This document shows positions 1-10,500 of a DNA stretch of 64,000 nt, in pieces. The stretch's first letter is position 1. Each line of letters opens with the position of its first letter. Under the pieces are notes generated by a model that searched no databases, had not been told where the DNA came from, and worked only from the letters and a program-made list of their open reading frames with translations. The position numbers and the translations under genes were made by a program. This DNA is from Nyssa sinensis (lineage: Eukaryota > Streptophyta > Magnoliopsida > Cornales > Nyssaceae): assembly GCA_008638375.1 (NCBI GenBank), contig CM018046.1:39423706-39487705 (forward strand). The letters are read 5' to 3'.

Positions 1-731
1 GCATGCCTTGACACTAGACTGAAGAACAACCATGTCACTAATAACTTAACTAAATCGTTTAATAATTGAGTGAGTAGTTTGAGGGGTAAGCCAATTTTGA
101 CTATGTGGAGGGTGTTAGGTCAAAAATTATGTGTAGGATAAGAGACAAGTTTGAAAAGGGCTGTAGTTGGGAGGGGATAGTAACTGAAAATATTAAGAAG
201 AAGGTGGTGAAAATTGTTGAAGCATCTAGGTAATGCACTATTTTCTTTGCTAGAGGAATGGAGTTTGAGGTGAAGGATGGAAAGGGTGTCAGTTATGTGG
301 TGAACCTTGGCTCTAGGAATTGTGTTTGTAATTCATAGCAAATCTCTGGTTTACCTTGTAAGCATGCAGCAGCTAGAATTTTTTACATGAGGGAGAGCAT
401 ACAGCAGTACTGTGATGTTGCATTTACCAATGAGAGCTTCATAGCAACCCATCAAAATATTTTGCATCCCATAAATGATCCAAAAATGTGGAAAAAAGAT
501 GGTGTTCTCGGTGACCCAATACAACCTCCACCTCTACAACGTTTGCCTGGTAGGCCTAGGAAGAATAGAATAAGAGAGCCCGATGAGGATGTTGTGGGTA
601 TTAGACAAGCAAGACAAGCAAGACAAGCACATAGTCTTAGGTGCAAAATCTGTCAATAATGTGGACATAATAGGAGAACTTGCCAAAGGGCCCCTATGAG
701 AGGTAGAGGACATGGTAGAGGAGCAACAATA
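1..731 (+). pseudogene. Mutator-like (MULE) transposase, C-terminal remnant
   Basis: Translation in two frames gives the end of a plant MULE transposase. Bases 4-125 (frame 1) read like the region before the SWIM domain (NNHVTNNLTKSFNN, stop, VSSLRGKPILTMW). After a frame change near 129 the reading continues through KFEKGCSWEG to a SWIM zinc finger (CVC at about 329-337, then GLPCKHAAARIFY at about 351-389). A conserved tail NPILHP-like/NDPKMW, a basic GRPRKNR segment and a CCHC-type knuckle (CKIC then CGHNRRTC, about 640-685) follow. Stops lie at about 70 (TGA), 228 (TAG), 337 (TAG where the family has Trp) and 657 (TAA), so it cannot encode an active enzyme. In intact elements the protein cuts and joins transposon ends in the nucleus. 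The catalytic domain would lie left of the window. Confidence 0.82.
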
Positions 732-1224
732 GTAATGGTAAACCATCTTTACTAATTTAATTACACATTCATGCAGCAATTTTAGAATTCTAATACACTT
801 TTAATTGCTTTACTAGCCACCAACTTCAGCTGGAGGTTCTCTTGATGGGTCTTAGGCTAGTGGATCTCAATGTTTCACACAAGAGGTAAATAATTTCATA
901 TAAATAATTTCAGTATTTCACAACAGTTATAATACACTTTAATTGATTTTTTCTCAGTCACAAGTTGGGCATGAGATGGAAACTAGAGCTGAAAGGAGAA
1001 AAGGAAAAGCTACAAGGAGGTGAAGGGGTGGATCACTCCTTTCTAGGTTCAATAACTAAAAATTTCTAATTCTGCAAGTTCAGGTGAAGTTCCTATACAG
1101 TTGCTATATATTTTTTTTCAATCTCTGATATTTTTCCTACCACAATCACTAAGACCAATTATTTTGTATGCCAATTTTTTGGTTATTGCTACGATACCAT
1201 GTTCGGTGCTATCTATACAATTGT

Positions 1225-1256
<32 letters not shown>

Positions 1257-1971
1257 TTTTTTTTTTCAATCTCTGACATTTTCCTATCACAATCACTAAG
1301 ACCATTTATTTTGTATGTCAGTTTTTTTGTTGCTGCTACGATACCATGTCAGGTGCTATTTATCCTTTCTAAGTATCATATTTTTTTTGACTATGTTGGA
1401 GGTTTTTTTGTGTAGCAGGTGCTATAGTTTCTCAATCACAGTTGCTGTCATTTTGTTTTGGCTGCTAGATGTTAGGTGTAAATGGTCTGATCTAGTTGGG
1501 TTGCTACCACTTTATTATTATTATTTTTTAAAGAGACAGTTATGACAATTGTAAATCCATACAGCCATTTGGGTTGCTGCCAATTTGTTCTTTTTTGTAA
1601 AATTGGCTGTTAGATGTTATTATGAAACTTGGATAGTTGGGTTGCTGCCGCTTTGTTGTTTTTTTTTTGTAAAAGTGGCTGCTGGATGTTCATGTTAGGT
1701 GAAAGTTTTTTGATTTAGTTGGATTGCTGCCACTTTGTTATTTTTTTTTTTTTGTAAAAGAGGCAGTTAGTATGACAATTGTAAATGACTGATTTTATAT
1801 ATATATATATATATATATATAAGATTTCACAGCTTTATGTATTTCAAATGTTTATTCATGTAATTTATTACTTGTGCATTATATAATTGACATGAAATAA
1901 TGTTGTTAATATGTGTTTTTAATATGTCACTTGCTTCCATTACATATTAAGGATTAGTACAAATTATCTCA
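732..1971. other. non-coding interior of the MULE remnant
   Basis: No credible ORF. The stretch is T-rich on the plus strand and holds several loosely repeated blocks of the type TTGGGTTGCTGCCACTTTGTT followed by a T run and GTAAAAGAGGCAG (about 1495-1780), plus (TA)n tracts at about 1225-1258 and 1796-1822. The blocks look like a decayed local tandem repeat. It sits between the transposase remnant and the convergent GRF gene and is probably the 3' part of the same element. Confidence 0.4.
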
Positions 1972-2353
1972 TCACCTTAGAAGTACACCCCCTACACCTA
2001 CCAAGAAAGCAATAGTAGACATTACAAAACTTGCAATCACTAGCACTTTTAGTATTCCTTGCCCAAGCTCAATTATTTGTAACCTTGTAGATATACTTTT
2101 CACTTCGGTCTTTACCTCACACAATTCATCCGTTGATTGAGCACGAGTATTTTCAATAGAAGTATACTGCTCCACCAATGCTCCCAAAGGCGCACACCAT
2201 TCCCAAAATTTACATGCTTTAGCTTCACCTACCTTTGTTTCCTTTTCCATCATTTTGTGTAATTTTCATAGCTGCCTTTCTACCACAATTGCATAGCTTG
2301 TTTGCAAATTTCAATCCCTTGTAGGAACTTTGCTCAAAACTTGAACTGGTCAT
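1972..2353 (-). pseudogene. small GRF-type zinc-finger protein, frameshifted
   Basis: From an ATG at 2353-2351 the minus strand encodes MTSSSFEQSSYKGLKFANK followed by LCNCGRKAAMKITQNDGKG, the first half of a GRF zinc finger (CxCG). The frame then closes at a TGA. The other half, KACKFWEWCAPLG, is in the next frame, which is open from 2253 to 1972. It continues through a polar coiled-coil-like region (about residues 35-65 of the second ORF) to one hydrophobic segment near the C-terminus (VLVIASFVMSTIAFLVGVGG). The middle of the finger, which normally carries the third metal ligand region, is missing at the junction, so a small deletion with a frameshift is likely. Proteins of this layout (GRF finger, coiled coil, C-terminal membrane segment) are common small plant ORFs that often accompany repeats. 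Placement convergent to the MULE transposase suggests it was cargo or a second gene of that element; that is inference. Confidence 0.7.
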
Positions 2354-2750
2354 CTAAAAAAATTAGTCAATCACATTATTGATACCAATACTAATTAATT
2401 AAAAAATTATAAGACTAAGTGTCATACTTTAATATTGAAGGTAACTAATTAATTGAGAATATAAAAATGCAGTAATCCATTTTATTATTGTTACACTTAC
2501 CTCTGTTCAACAGCAATTACTCATGTGAGTGAGGAAAAAAGGGCAAAGTGGGAAGCAAAAGCTGGGAAAGCAGAAAATATATAAGAGTCAGTAAAATTCT
2601 AAGGGGCAGATTTGTCTTTTTTAAAATATAAATTTTGGATAAGGTTTTAGACTTAATAAATTACAAGGGCAATTTGGACATATAACATTACTTTTTGGCT
2701 TACATCATCATTTAACGCCTGTGTCAGAAACGGAGGTTGACGGGAGGGGG
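2354..2750. other. MULE-derived non-coding flank of the Athila insertion
   Basis: No ORF. The 3' end (about 2700-2750) is GC-richer (AACGCCTGTGTCAGAAACGG) and continues across the retrotransposon into 14880 onward, so the original sequence was contiguous before insertion. Confidence 0.5.
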
Positions 2751-2755
2751 GAATC
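2751..2755 (+). repeat. target site duplication GAATC, left copy
   Basis: GAATC immediately before the TGAT start of the left LTR. The identical 5 bases follow the right LTR at 14875-14879. Five bases is the size expected for Ty3/gypsy integrases. Confidence 0.9.
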
Positions 2756-3970
2756 TGATAACTGGTTAAAAAGTGCATATTTATTGTGTTAACTCTAGAT
2801 ATTCTTGCACTTTTATTATTTTAATTTCTCCAATCTATATGCATTTGCTAGTTAATTCTTATTTTATCTTTTTGCAGAGAAAGCTCGTCAAAGTTGATGA
2901 TTTAATGGTGGATTTGGAGCAAAAGAAAAATATTGGGCTTTGAAGTGCTAAAAGAAGTGGAAAACAAGTGATTTTGGGTTAGAAGATAGGCTTGATCCAT
3001 ATATAGGTGGACTAGGGCCCATTTTAGCATTATAGGCTCTATTTTGGAACACTTTAGACTCCCTTTTTGGGCCCCTAATGTCTAATTACGGGATTTTATG
3101 TTATTCTCCTAAATTATTATTTTGTAAGGGTATTTTTGGAAAAAAAGGGATATTATTGTGAACTAGGGTTTTGGAAAGAAAGGGGGGCCGTCTTGGAGAT
3201 CTAGAGAGGAAAAGAAGAAGGAAGGAGACAACTCTAAAGAAGAAGATAAAGAACTCCATGGCTATGGTGGTCTCCTCTTCCATTATCATGGGCTAAGTTC
3301 TCCCATTCCTAGGGTTTAGATGAAACCCTAGTCAAGTAATATTGCTTCTGTGTATTTTATTTTTGGGTTAATTAGTCTTGGATGTTGATTGTATAACATT
3401 GAGATTTTATTAAAGCATTGATCGTATTATTCAATTTCACATAATCAATTTCTGTGATTTTGTTTATGTGGTTATACAATAGTAATATGTGTACATACAT
3501 CAAAACCGTAGGACGAGTCATAACTCAGGGAAAACAAATTGTGACTATGACCTTAGAATTAGCGTAGACAATTTGTGTTGACCAAAGATGATTCGTGCTT
3601 AGGGTTTTGGTGTGTGATTTTATTGATGATTGTATTAAGGCTTGTAGCCAAAATACGTCTTTTACATCCAAATTGAATGACCCAAGAATTAATACAATTG
3701 AAGCTAGTTACAAGATTAATGGTGGATTCAACACCCTAGGAATTCTCTTTTAATTTGATTCCTCGTTAATTCAGTTAAATATTTGCTTTAAGTATAGTTC
3801 TCATTTAATTTTAGGAAAAAATCAACAACAATCAATCTTTGTGACTTTCAATTAAAATTAATCTCAACTTTGGTTTTTAAACAATTAACAGTCTCTGTGG
3901 GTTTGACCCTTACTTCTCTACTATACTAGTAGTTTAGTTTGGTAATTTGATTGATTTCCACGACAGATCA
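2756..3970 (+). repeat. 5' LTR of the Athila element
   Basis: 1215 bp, starting TGATAACTGG and ending CGACAGATCA, so it has TGAT...ATCA ends. Differences from the right LTR seen by eye: G/A at about 2841, two changes around 3138-3148, T/C at about 3282, A/C at about 3621, G/A at about 3872, T/C at about 3904, and C/T in the final ATCA. The 96 bases before 3970 include the block common to the two copies that leads straight to the primer-binding site. Confidence 0.95.
3000..3007 (+). promoter_or_regulatory. possible TATA box of the LTR promoter
   Basis: TATATAGG inside the left LTR, repeated at the same place in the right LTR (about 13904). It lies about 245 bp into the LTR, a plausible U3/R position. 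No transcription start can be seen from sequence alone. Confidence 0.35.
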
Positions 3971-3975
3971 ATTTT

Positions 3976-3993
3976 TGGCGCCGTTGCCGGGGA
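3976..3993 (+). other. primer-binding site complementary to tRNA-Asp 3' end
   Basis: TGGCGCCGTTGCCGGGGA begins 6 bases after the LTR end and is the complement of the 3' end of plant nuclear tRNA-Asp including the CCA tail. This is where minus-strand DNA synthesis is primed. Use of tRNA-Asp fits the Athila group. Confidence 0.92.
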
Positions 3994-4298
3994 CTGGTGA
4001 ATTGTTAAAAAATTAGTAGTTGATTTTTATTTTAATTATTTATTTATTTATTTATTATTATTGTTATTATTATTTATTTATTTTTTTATTTTTGCTATTA
4101 TTCTTTTTCTTTGTCTTTGGTGTGCAGCAATTATAAAAAGTTAAAGAGAAGCGGAGTCGATTGGAGCAAACATGGGTTCATAAAAGGAAAAAAATTTCTA
4201 CCTGCTTTGCAATCTATCACGGTGAAATCTTTCCCTTCTCTTTACACTTTATTTTTTGCTACAGTTGGTATATTTGATTGGATAGGCTTATTTGTTTT
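3994..4298 (+). other. leader between primer-binding site and gag
   Basis: About 300 bp with TTA/TTTA repeats at 4020-4100 (ATTTATTTATTTATTATTATTG) and no long ORF in the gag frame upstream of 4278. It would hold packaging signals, which cannot be identified from sequence alone. Confidence 0.5.
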
Positions 4299-4553
4299 AT
4301 GTTTGGTCGCCGTTCGTGCAACCTAGACTTAGAGAAATTAGACCTTGAGCTAGAAAGAACCTTGAGAGTTTTTCGTAGTTTGTCTATTAAGTCTGAGGTT
4401 TTAGGAAATCCTATTTCTATAGACATGGCTGATAATGGTGGACAACAACAACCTCTTAAGGCTCATTTTGTTCCTACAACATATACCAACCCTTCATGTA
4501 TTCAAATGCCTACTGTAACTGGGCATTATGCAATTAGACCGCAAACCATTTAG
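4299..4553 (+). pseudogene. Athila gag, N-terminal segment before an in-frame TAG
   Basis: First ATG of the gag frame (MFGRRSCNLDLEKLDLELER). The frame is open upstream to 4278 without an ATG, so 4299 is the best start. It encodes 84 codons, acidic with the LELER-type motif usual near the start of this Gag family, then a linker with GQQQPLKAHF and YAIRPQTI. The TAG at 4551-4553 is followed directly in the same frame by MLPSFYG, which in relatives is continuous Gag, so the stop is a mutation and not a natural end. A C-to-T change in a CAG (CHG) context would explain it. Confidence 0.8.
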
Positions 4554-7500
4554 ATGTTACCATCTTTTTATGGGAAATCAAATGAGGACCCATATCAACA
4601 TCTGAATGAGTTTTTAGAGCTTTGCACCACTGTCAATGTGCAAAATTTGAGTGAGAATGCTCTTAAGTTAAGGTTGTTCCCTTTTTCATTGAAAGATAGA
4701 GCCAAACAATGGCTCGGTTCTTTGCCTACAAATTCCATAACAACTTGGACTCAACTCCAACAAGAGTTTTTAAAAAAATACTTTCCTATAGGCAAAACCA
4801 ATGATATGAGAAGAGCCATCACAAATTTTACTCAACTCGATGGCGAGTCTTTTCATGAAGCTTGGGAGAGATTTTTAGACCTTCATAGGAAGTGTCCCCA
4901 TCATGATATCATGCGTTGGCAGTTGGTACAAAGTTTTTATGACGGTATCACAGAACAAAACCGTCAAATGATTGACTCTGCTTGTGGACGGACTTTCCTC
5001 AACAAGAATCAGGATGAGGCATGGGATCTTTTTGAGACCCTTAGTGAGAATTCACAGCACCATGCCTCAGCAAGTCGGAGAGCTCCACCCACCTCCTTTA
5101 GTGTCCCTAAAAGAGGTGGCATTTATGAAGTTGGACAAGCTATGGACGTCCAAGAGCAAGTTGCAGCATTGTCTAGGAAATTAGACCAAGATTTGGCTAG
5201 GGGACAAGTTTCTACTTCTGCTCCTGCCACGCAAGAGGTGTGTGCTTTATGTTCATGCCCAACTCATTATGTGTCAGACTGTCCCTTAGCCTCGCAATAT
5301 CCAGAGTTTGTGCAAGAGCAAGTTAATGCTCTTCAAGGTTTTTCCCAACCGGGTAATGATCCATATTCTAACCATTACAACCCGAGATGGAGAAACCATC
5401 CAAATTTTTCTTGGAAGCCTCAAGCCTCAAATCCTCCATTCTCGCAAAATTCAAGGCCAAACGTGCCTAATTCTTTTCCATCATCATCCTACCGTCCTCC
5501 TCCTCAACAATATCAACAACCACCTCCTCCCCCAAGAAATTCAGCTTTTGAGGACAAAGTGTTGAGTGCTTTGCAAGCTTTAGAGTCAAATCATCAGTCT
5601 AACACTCAATTGCTCCACTCACACACTCAATCTATCTCGAAGCTAGAATCCCAAATGGGACAACTAGCACAAGCTATGAGTAGAAGAGATGAGGGGCATT
5701 TACCAAGTCAACCGGTGAACAATCCTAAAGGCCAATATGGGGTAGAGACTTCCAACCCCAATGATCAATATCATGAGCAAGCTAAGGCCATAACTACTCT
5801 TAGGAGTGGGAGAGTAGTAGATAACAAAGTTGAATATAAGGTTGAAGGTGAATCGACAAGTTCTTCTAAAAAGGATGTAGTTGAGAATGAGAATTTACAA
5901 AAAGGGGATTCTTCATCCCCAAGTGATCCTTTGAGTATTCCTGTGGCATCCTATGTGCCCAAGGCCCCTTACCCTTCCTGCTTGGCCGACCCTTCTCCTT
6001 TTGGGAAAAAGGGTGCAAATATGGAGGAAATGCTTGAGATTTTTAAGCAAGTTAAGATTAACTTGCCACTTCTTGATGCAGTCAAGCAAATTCCTTCCTA
6101 TGCCAAATTCTTGAAAGACCTTTGCACTCAAAAGCGAAAAGCTAAAACTCATGTGTCAAAGAAGGTCTTTCTGACAGAGCAAGTGAGCTCAATTCTCCAG
6201 TACCAAACTGCACCTAAGTTCAAAGATCCTGGAGCCCCCACAATTTCTTATGTCATAGGTAATCACATTATAGAGAGGGCGCTCCTTGACTTGGGGGCAA
6301 GTGTCAATTTATTGCCATACTCTATCTATAAGCAATTTAGGTTAGGAGAGTTGAAGCCTACGACGGTGTCTTTGCAATTAGCTGACAGATCTGTTAAGAT
6401 ACCTTGTGGGATCATTGAGGATGTTTTGGTGAAAGTAGACAAATTCTACTTTCCAGTTGATTTCGTAGTTCTAGATATGGAGCCCGCTCATGACCCTAAG
6501 CGTCAAATTCCCGTCATCTTAGGTCGACCCTTCTTAGCTACTGCTCATGCATGTATTAATTGTCGAACTGGGGTGATGGATATTTCTTTTGGGAATATGA
6601 CTGTGAGGCTCAATGTTTTCAATGCTTCACAACAACCTCCACATGAGGAGGATTATTTTTCAGTGGATATGATAGATGGGATAGTTGAGGAATCTCTCCC
6701 TCAAATCTTGATTGAGGATCCTTTGGAGAGATGTTTGACTTACTTTGATAGTGATGCTTTCGATATTGATGCTTCTATTGAAGAAGTCAATTCATTGCTT
6801 GACTATTCTCCTTCTATAGACTATCCTCCTTGGAAGCCTAGACCGGAACCCCTACCTAATCTTGCGAGCACCCCTGCTCTTCCATCTTTAGAGGTTCCTC
6901 CAAAGCTTGAGTTGAAGCCACTTCCGACTACTCTTAAGTATTCATTCTTAGGACCCGATGACACTCTCCTTATTATCATTGCTTCTAATCTTTCAAGTGA
7001 GCAAGAGTGTCGTCTTCTTGAGGTTCTTAGAGAGCACAAGGGTGCTATAGGTTGGTCCGTAGCTGATTTAAAAGGGATTGATCCTTCTATTTGTATGCAC
7101 CGCATTCATTTAGAGGATGATGCAAAGCCATCTCGAGAAATGCAGAGAAGGCTTAATCCCAACATGAAAGAAGTTGTCATGAAGGAGGTGGTCAAATTGC
7201 TAGATGCGGGTATTATTTACCCAATTTCTGATAGTAAGTGGGTGAGTCCCACCCAAGTGGTACCAAAGAAGTCGGGTATCACTGTTGTTGAGAGTGATAA
7301 GGGTGAGCTTGTCCCTATGCGCACCACCACTGGGTGGAGAGTATGTATTGATTATCGCAAGCTCAACTCTATGACCCGGAAAGACCATTTTCCTCTCCCA
7401 TTCATTGATCAAATCTTAGAGAGGTTAGCTGGTCAAAGCTATTATTGCTTTCTTGATGGTTATTCTGGATATAACCAAATTGCGGTCTTTCCAGAGGATC

Positions 7501-7880
7501 AGGAGAAGACCACTTTCACTTGTCCATTTGGCACATATGCATATCGCCGCATGCCTTTTGGATTGTGTAATGCACCGGTGACTTTTCAAAGGTGCATGAT
7601 GTCTATCTTCTCCGACATGGTAGAGAAATTTTTAGAAGTCTTCATGGATGACTTCTCTGTTTTTGGCCCCTCGTTTGATGATTGTCTCCAAAACTTGACC
7701 AAAGTTTTGAAATGTTGCAAGGAGACAAATCTTGTGCTTAGTTGGGAAAAGAGCCATTTTATGGTTCAAGAGGGGATTGTGTTGGGACACATTGTGTCCA
7801 AGAGAGGGATTGAGGTCGACAAGGCCAAAGTCCATCTCATTGCTAAGCTTCCGCATCCTACCACGGTCAAGCAAGTTTGA
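4554..7880 (+). pseudogene. Athila gag-protease-reverse transcriptase, ended by an internal TGA
   Basis: 1108 codons from the ATG after the gag stop. Numbered from here: retrotransposon Gag core at about 5-165 (LFPFSLKDRAKQWL, TTWTQLQQEFLKKYF, CPHH); CCHC zinc knuckle at 230-243 (C-x2-C-x4-H-x4-C); Pro/Gln/Ser-rich linker at 265-335; short helical stretch at 335-375; aspartic protease with active-site ALLDLGAS at 576-583 and a second conserved ILGRPFL at 655-661; reverse transcriptase from about 845 to the end with RLNP, DYRKLN (933-938), FLDGYSGYNQI, RMPFGLCNAP and the catalytic FMDD (1030-1033). All visible catalytic residues are intact. The frame closes at TGA 7878-7880, just after TTVKQV, where the family continues [12 protein letters not shown] in the same frame. 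Cytoplasmic capsid formation and reverse transcription would be its role. Product as it stands lacks RNase H and integrase. Confidence 0.92.
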
Positions 7881-9818
7881 TCATTTTTAGGACATGCAGG
7901 TTTCTATCGTCGGTTTATCAAGGACTTTAGTAAGATTTCTAGGCCCTTGTGCAATCTTCTTGCTAAGGATACTCCATTTGTCTTTGATAGTGCTTGTGTG
8001 GCGGCTTTTGAAAAGCTTCGTGACTCTCTTTCCTCCGCCCCGATCATGCAACCACCCAATTGGTCCATTCCTTTTGAAATCATGTGTGATGCCTCCGACT
8101 ATGCAGTTGGAGCTGTTTTGGGACAAAGGGTAGAAAGTCTTCCATATGCTATTTACTATGCGAGTAAGACTCTTCATGATGCTCAGTTGAATTACACCAC
8201 CACAGAGAAAGAGTTGCTCGCTGTAGTTTTTGCTTTAGATAAGTTCCGTTCCTACCTCCTTGGCTCTAAGGTAGTTGTCTATACTGACCATGCTGCTTTG
8301 CGGCATTTACTTTCCAAAAAAGAGACCAAGCCGAGATTGATTAGGTGGATTTTGTTGCTTCAAGAGTTTCATTTAGAAATTCGGGACAAGAAAGGTTCCG
8401 AAAATGTTGTAGCCGACCACTTGTCCCGCATTCTTGTTGAACACACGAGTGACACTCAACCTTTGCATGACTCGTTTCCTGACGAGCAACTCTTTTCTGT
8501 GTCATTAGTGAAACCTCCTTGGTTTGCCCATATTATGAACTATCTTGCAATTGGTCAAATTCCGTCCCAATGGTCCAAACAGGACAAAGACCGATTTTTC
8601 TCTCAAATTAAGTTTTTCTATTGGGAGGATCCTGTGCTCTTTAAGTATTGCTCTGACCAAGTTATCCGCCGTTGTGTTCCAAAGAGTGAGTTTCATAGCA
8701 TTCTTACTTTCTGTCATTCTTCAGCTTGTGGTGGCCATTTCAGTGGTCGCAAGACAGCGACAAAAGTCTTGCAGAGTGGGTTCTATTGGCCCACTCTATT
8801 CAAGGATGCACACAATTTTTGCAAGACTTGCATTCGGTGTCAGCAAATGGGGACAATGTCTCGTAGAGATATGATGCATCTTACCCCAATCTTAGTTGTT
8901 GAGATATTTGATGTATGGGGTATTGATTTCATGGGACCATTTCCACCGTCATTTGGCTTTGAGTATATTTTGGTAGCGGTGGATAATGTGTCCAAGTGGA
9001 TTGAGGCTGTGGCAACTAGAACCAATGATCACAAAGTGGTGGTCAAATTCATTCAAGAGAATATATTCTCTCGGTTTGGTATGCCACGGGCGATTATTAG
9101 TGATGGAGGGTCTCATTTCTGTAATAGACCCTTTGCAATCGTGCTTCAAAAATATTCCATCACTCATAAAGTCGCCACTCCTTACCATCCCCAGACTAGT
9201 GGGCAAGTTGAAGTGTCAAATAGGGAGGTCAAGTCAATTCTTGAGAAAACGGTACGGCCCGATCGAAAAGATTGGTCTTTACGTTTAAACGATGCTTTGT
9301 GGGCATATCGTACCGCTTACAAGACCCCTATTGGCATGTCTCTTTACCGATTGGTTTTCGGTAAAGCTTGTCATCTCCCAGTGGAGCTAGAGCATAAGGC
9401 CATGTGGGCCATTAAGAAATTCAACTTTGATATGCTTGTTGCCGGCTCTAATCGAAAGCTCCAACTCAATGAGTTAGAGGAGCTTAGGAATGATGCGTAT
9501 GAGAGTTCCCGCATTTACAAGGCTAGGACTAAGGCATTCCATGATTCTCACATTAATCGTAAGTCCTTTGAGCCCGGTCAAAAGGTGTGGTTATTTAACT
9601 CTAAGTTACGGTTGTTTCCTGGGAAATTGCGGTCTAGATGGGATGGTCCATATGAGGTTGTTCAATCTTGGTCTCATGGTGCGGTAGAAATTCATAACCC
9701 TCGGAGTGGCCAAACTTTCAAAGTTAATGGCCAAAGGTTCAAATTGTTTATTGATGGTGTGGAGGAAGGGAGTTTGATTGAGGAGATTGGTCTTGAAGAC
9801 CCAGTTTATATTGATTGA
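7881..9818 (+). pseudogene. Athila RNase H-integrase part of the polyprotein
   Basis: Continues the same frame as the segment ending at 7880, with no own start needed in the ancestor; the first Met is at 7947. Numbered from 7947: RNase H acidic residues D48 (MCDAS), E89 (EKELLA), D114 (YTDHAAL) and D157 (ADHLSR); integrase zinc finger H257, H264, C295, C298; catalytic core D327 (GIDFMGP), D386 (IISDGGS) and E422 (SGQVEVSN), giving exactly D-35-E; GPY/F-type module RWDGPYEVV at 564-572; no chromodomain after it. The stop at 9816-9818 ends the protein at PVYID. All catalytic residues are present, so apart from the upstream stops this half looks functional. Confidence 0.9.
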
Positions 9819-10084
9819 TGTTTTTCTCCTCTTGCTGTGTCTGGCTGAAGACATTAAACTTAGCTCTTCTTTTGGGAGGAAACCCAATTTTATTTTATTT
9901 TAGTTTAGTTTATTTTATTTTATTTTATTTTATTTCACTTTATTTTATTTTATTTTTGTTTATTTTTGTTGTTTTAATTGAGTTTTCTTTTTATTGTTTG
10001 TAGGTGTTTAGTATTTATTTTATTCTTATTATTTAAACAAAAAAAAAAAAGGGTTTCTCTTTGATCATTTTTGTTTTCTGGACT
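9819..10084 (+). other. start of the Athila 3' region with post-pol stem-loop motif
   Basis: Directly after pol is a block GCTGAAGACATTAAACTTAGC (9844-9864) and then CTTCTTTTGGGAGGAAACCCAA (about 9865-9887). TTGGG/CCCAA can form a 5-bp stem with loop AGGAAA. I recognise a near-identical block (ACGTTAAA...GGGAGGCAACCCAA) after pol in other Athila-like plant elements, so it is conserved and non-coding. A TTTTA pentamer run (9890-9965) and an A run follow. Confidence 0.5.
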
Positions 10085-10330
10085 AAAAAGCTCGAGCAAT
10101 TTCAGAAAAGCTCGAGCATTTTCTCATATATTTTTTTCCAAATGCTTCTGGTCCAGAAAGCTCAAGCACTAGCCAAAAAGCTCGAGCACTTTTTCGTCAA
10201 AAATTGGTTACATATTTTGCCCCAAAAAGCTCGAGCACTCCAAGAAAAGCTCGAGCTCTTTTTCTTCTCTCAAAACTCTTCAGGTGCTGTCCCAAAAAGC
10301 TTGAGCTTTTCTCAAAAAGCTTGAGCACTT
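10085..10330 (+). repeat. four 70-bp repeats, each with two AAAGCTCGAGC motifs
   Basis: Eight copies of the motif AGCTCGAGC (or its variants AGCTCAAGC, AGCTTGAGC) start at 10089, 10109, 10159, 10179, 10228, 10248, 10298 and 10318. The two motifs of a pair are always 20 bp apart and pairs recur every 69-70 bp, so this is a diverged 70-bp tandem repeat whose only strongly kept parts are the two motifs. GCTCGAGC is an 8-bp palindrome. The unit length is not a multiple of three, so a coding explanation is unlikely. Confidence 0.85.
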
Positions 10331-10500
10331 TTAATTCAATTTTTTTTTTTTAAAAAAAAATCAAACATTCAAATTAATTTTGAAATTAAAAAAAAAATTC
10401 AAAAAAATCAAAAAATCAAAAAATCAAAAAAAAAAAAAAATCACAAATTCAAAAATCAAAAAAAGAGAAATAAAAAAAAAAAGAAAAGAAAAGAAAAAAC
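10331..10500 (+). repeat. A-rich low-complexity tract
   Basis: AAATCAAAAA-type runs, nearly free of C and G, separating the 70-bp repeats from the C-rich tract. It could encode only Lys/Asn-rich junk. Confidence 0.7.

Noticed and set aside
3101..3289. Minus-strand 62-codon ORF, repeated at 14005-14193
   Set aside because: It lies inside both LTRs of the Athila element and is a by-product of LTR sequence.
7200..9206. Many ORFs on the minus strand and other frames inside the Athila and copia coding regions
   Set aside because: Shadows of the gag-pol frames, without own family features.
10061..10324. 87-codon ORF across the 70-bp repeats
   Set aside because: The repeat unit is 69-70 bp, not a multiple of three, so the frame is not kept between units; no ATG-based conserved content.
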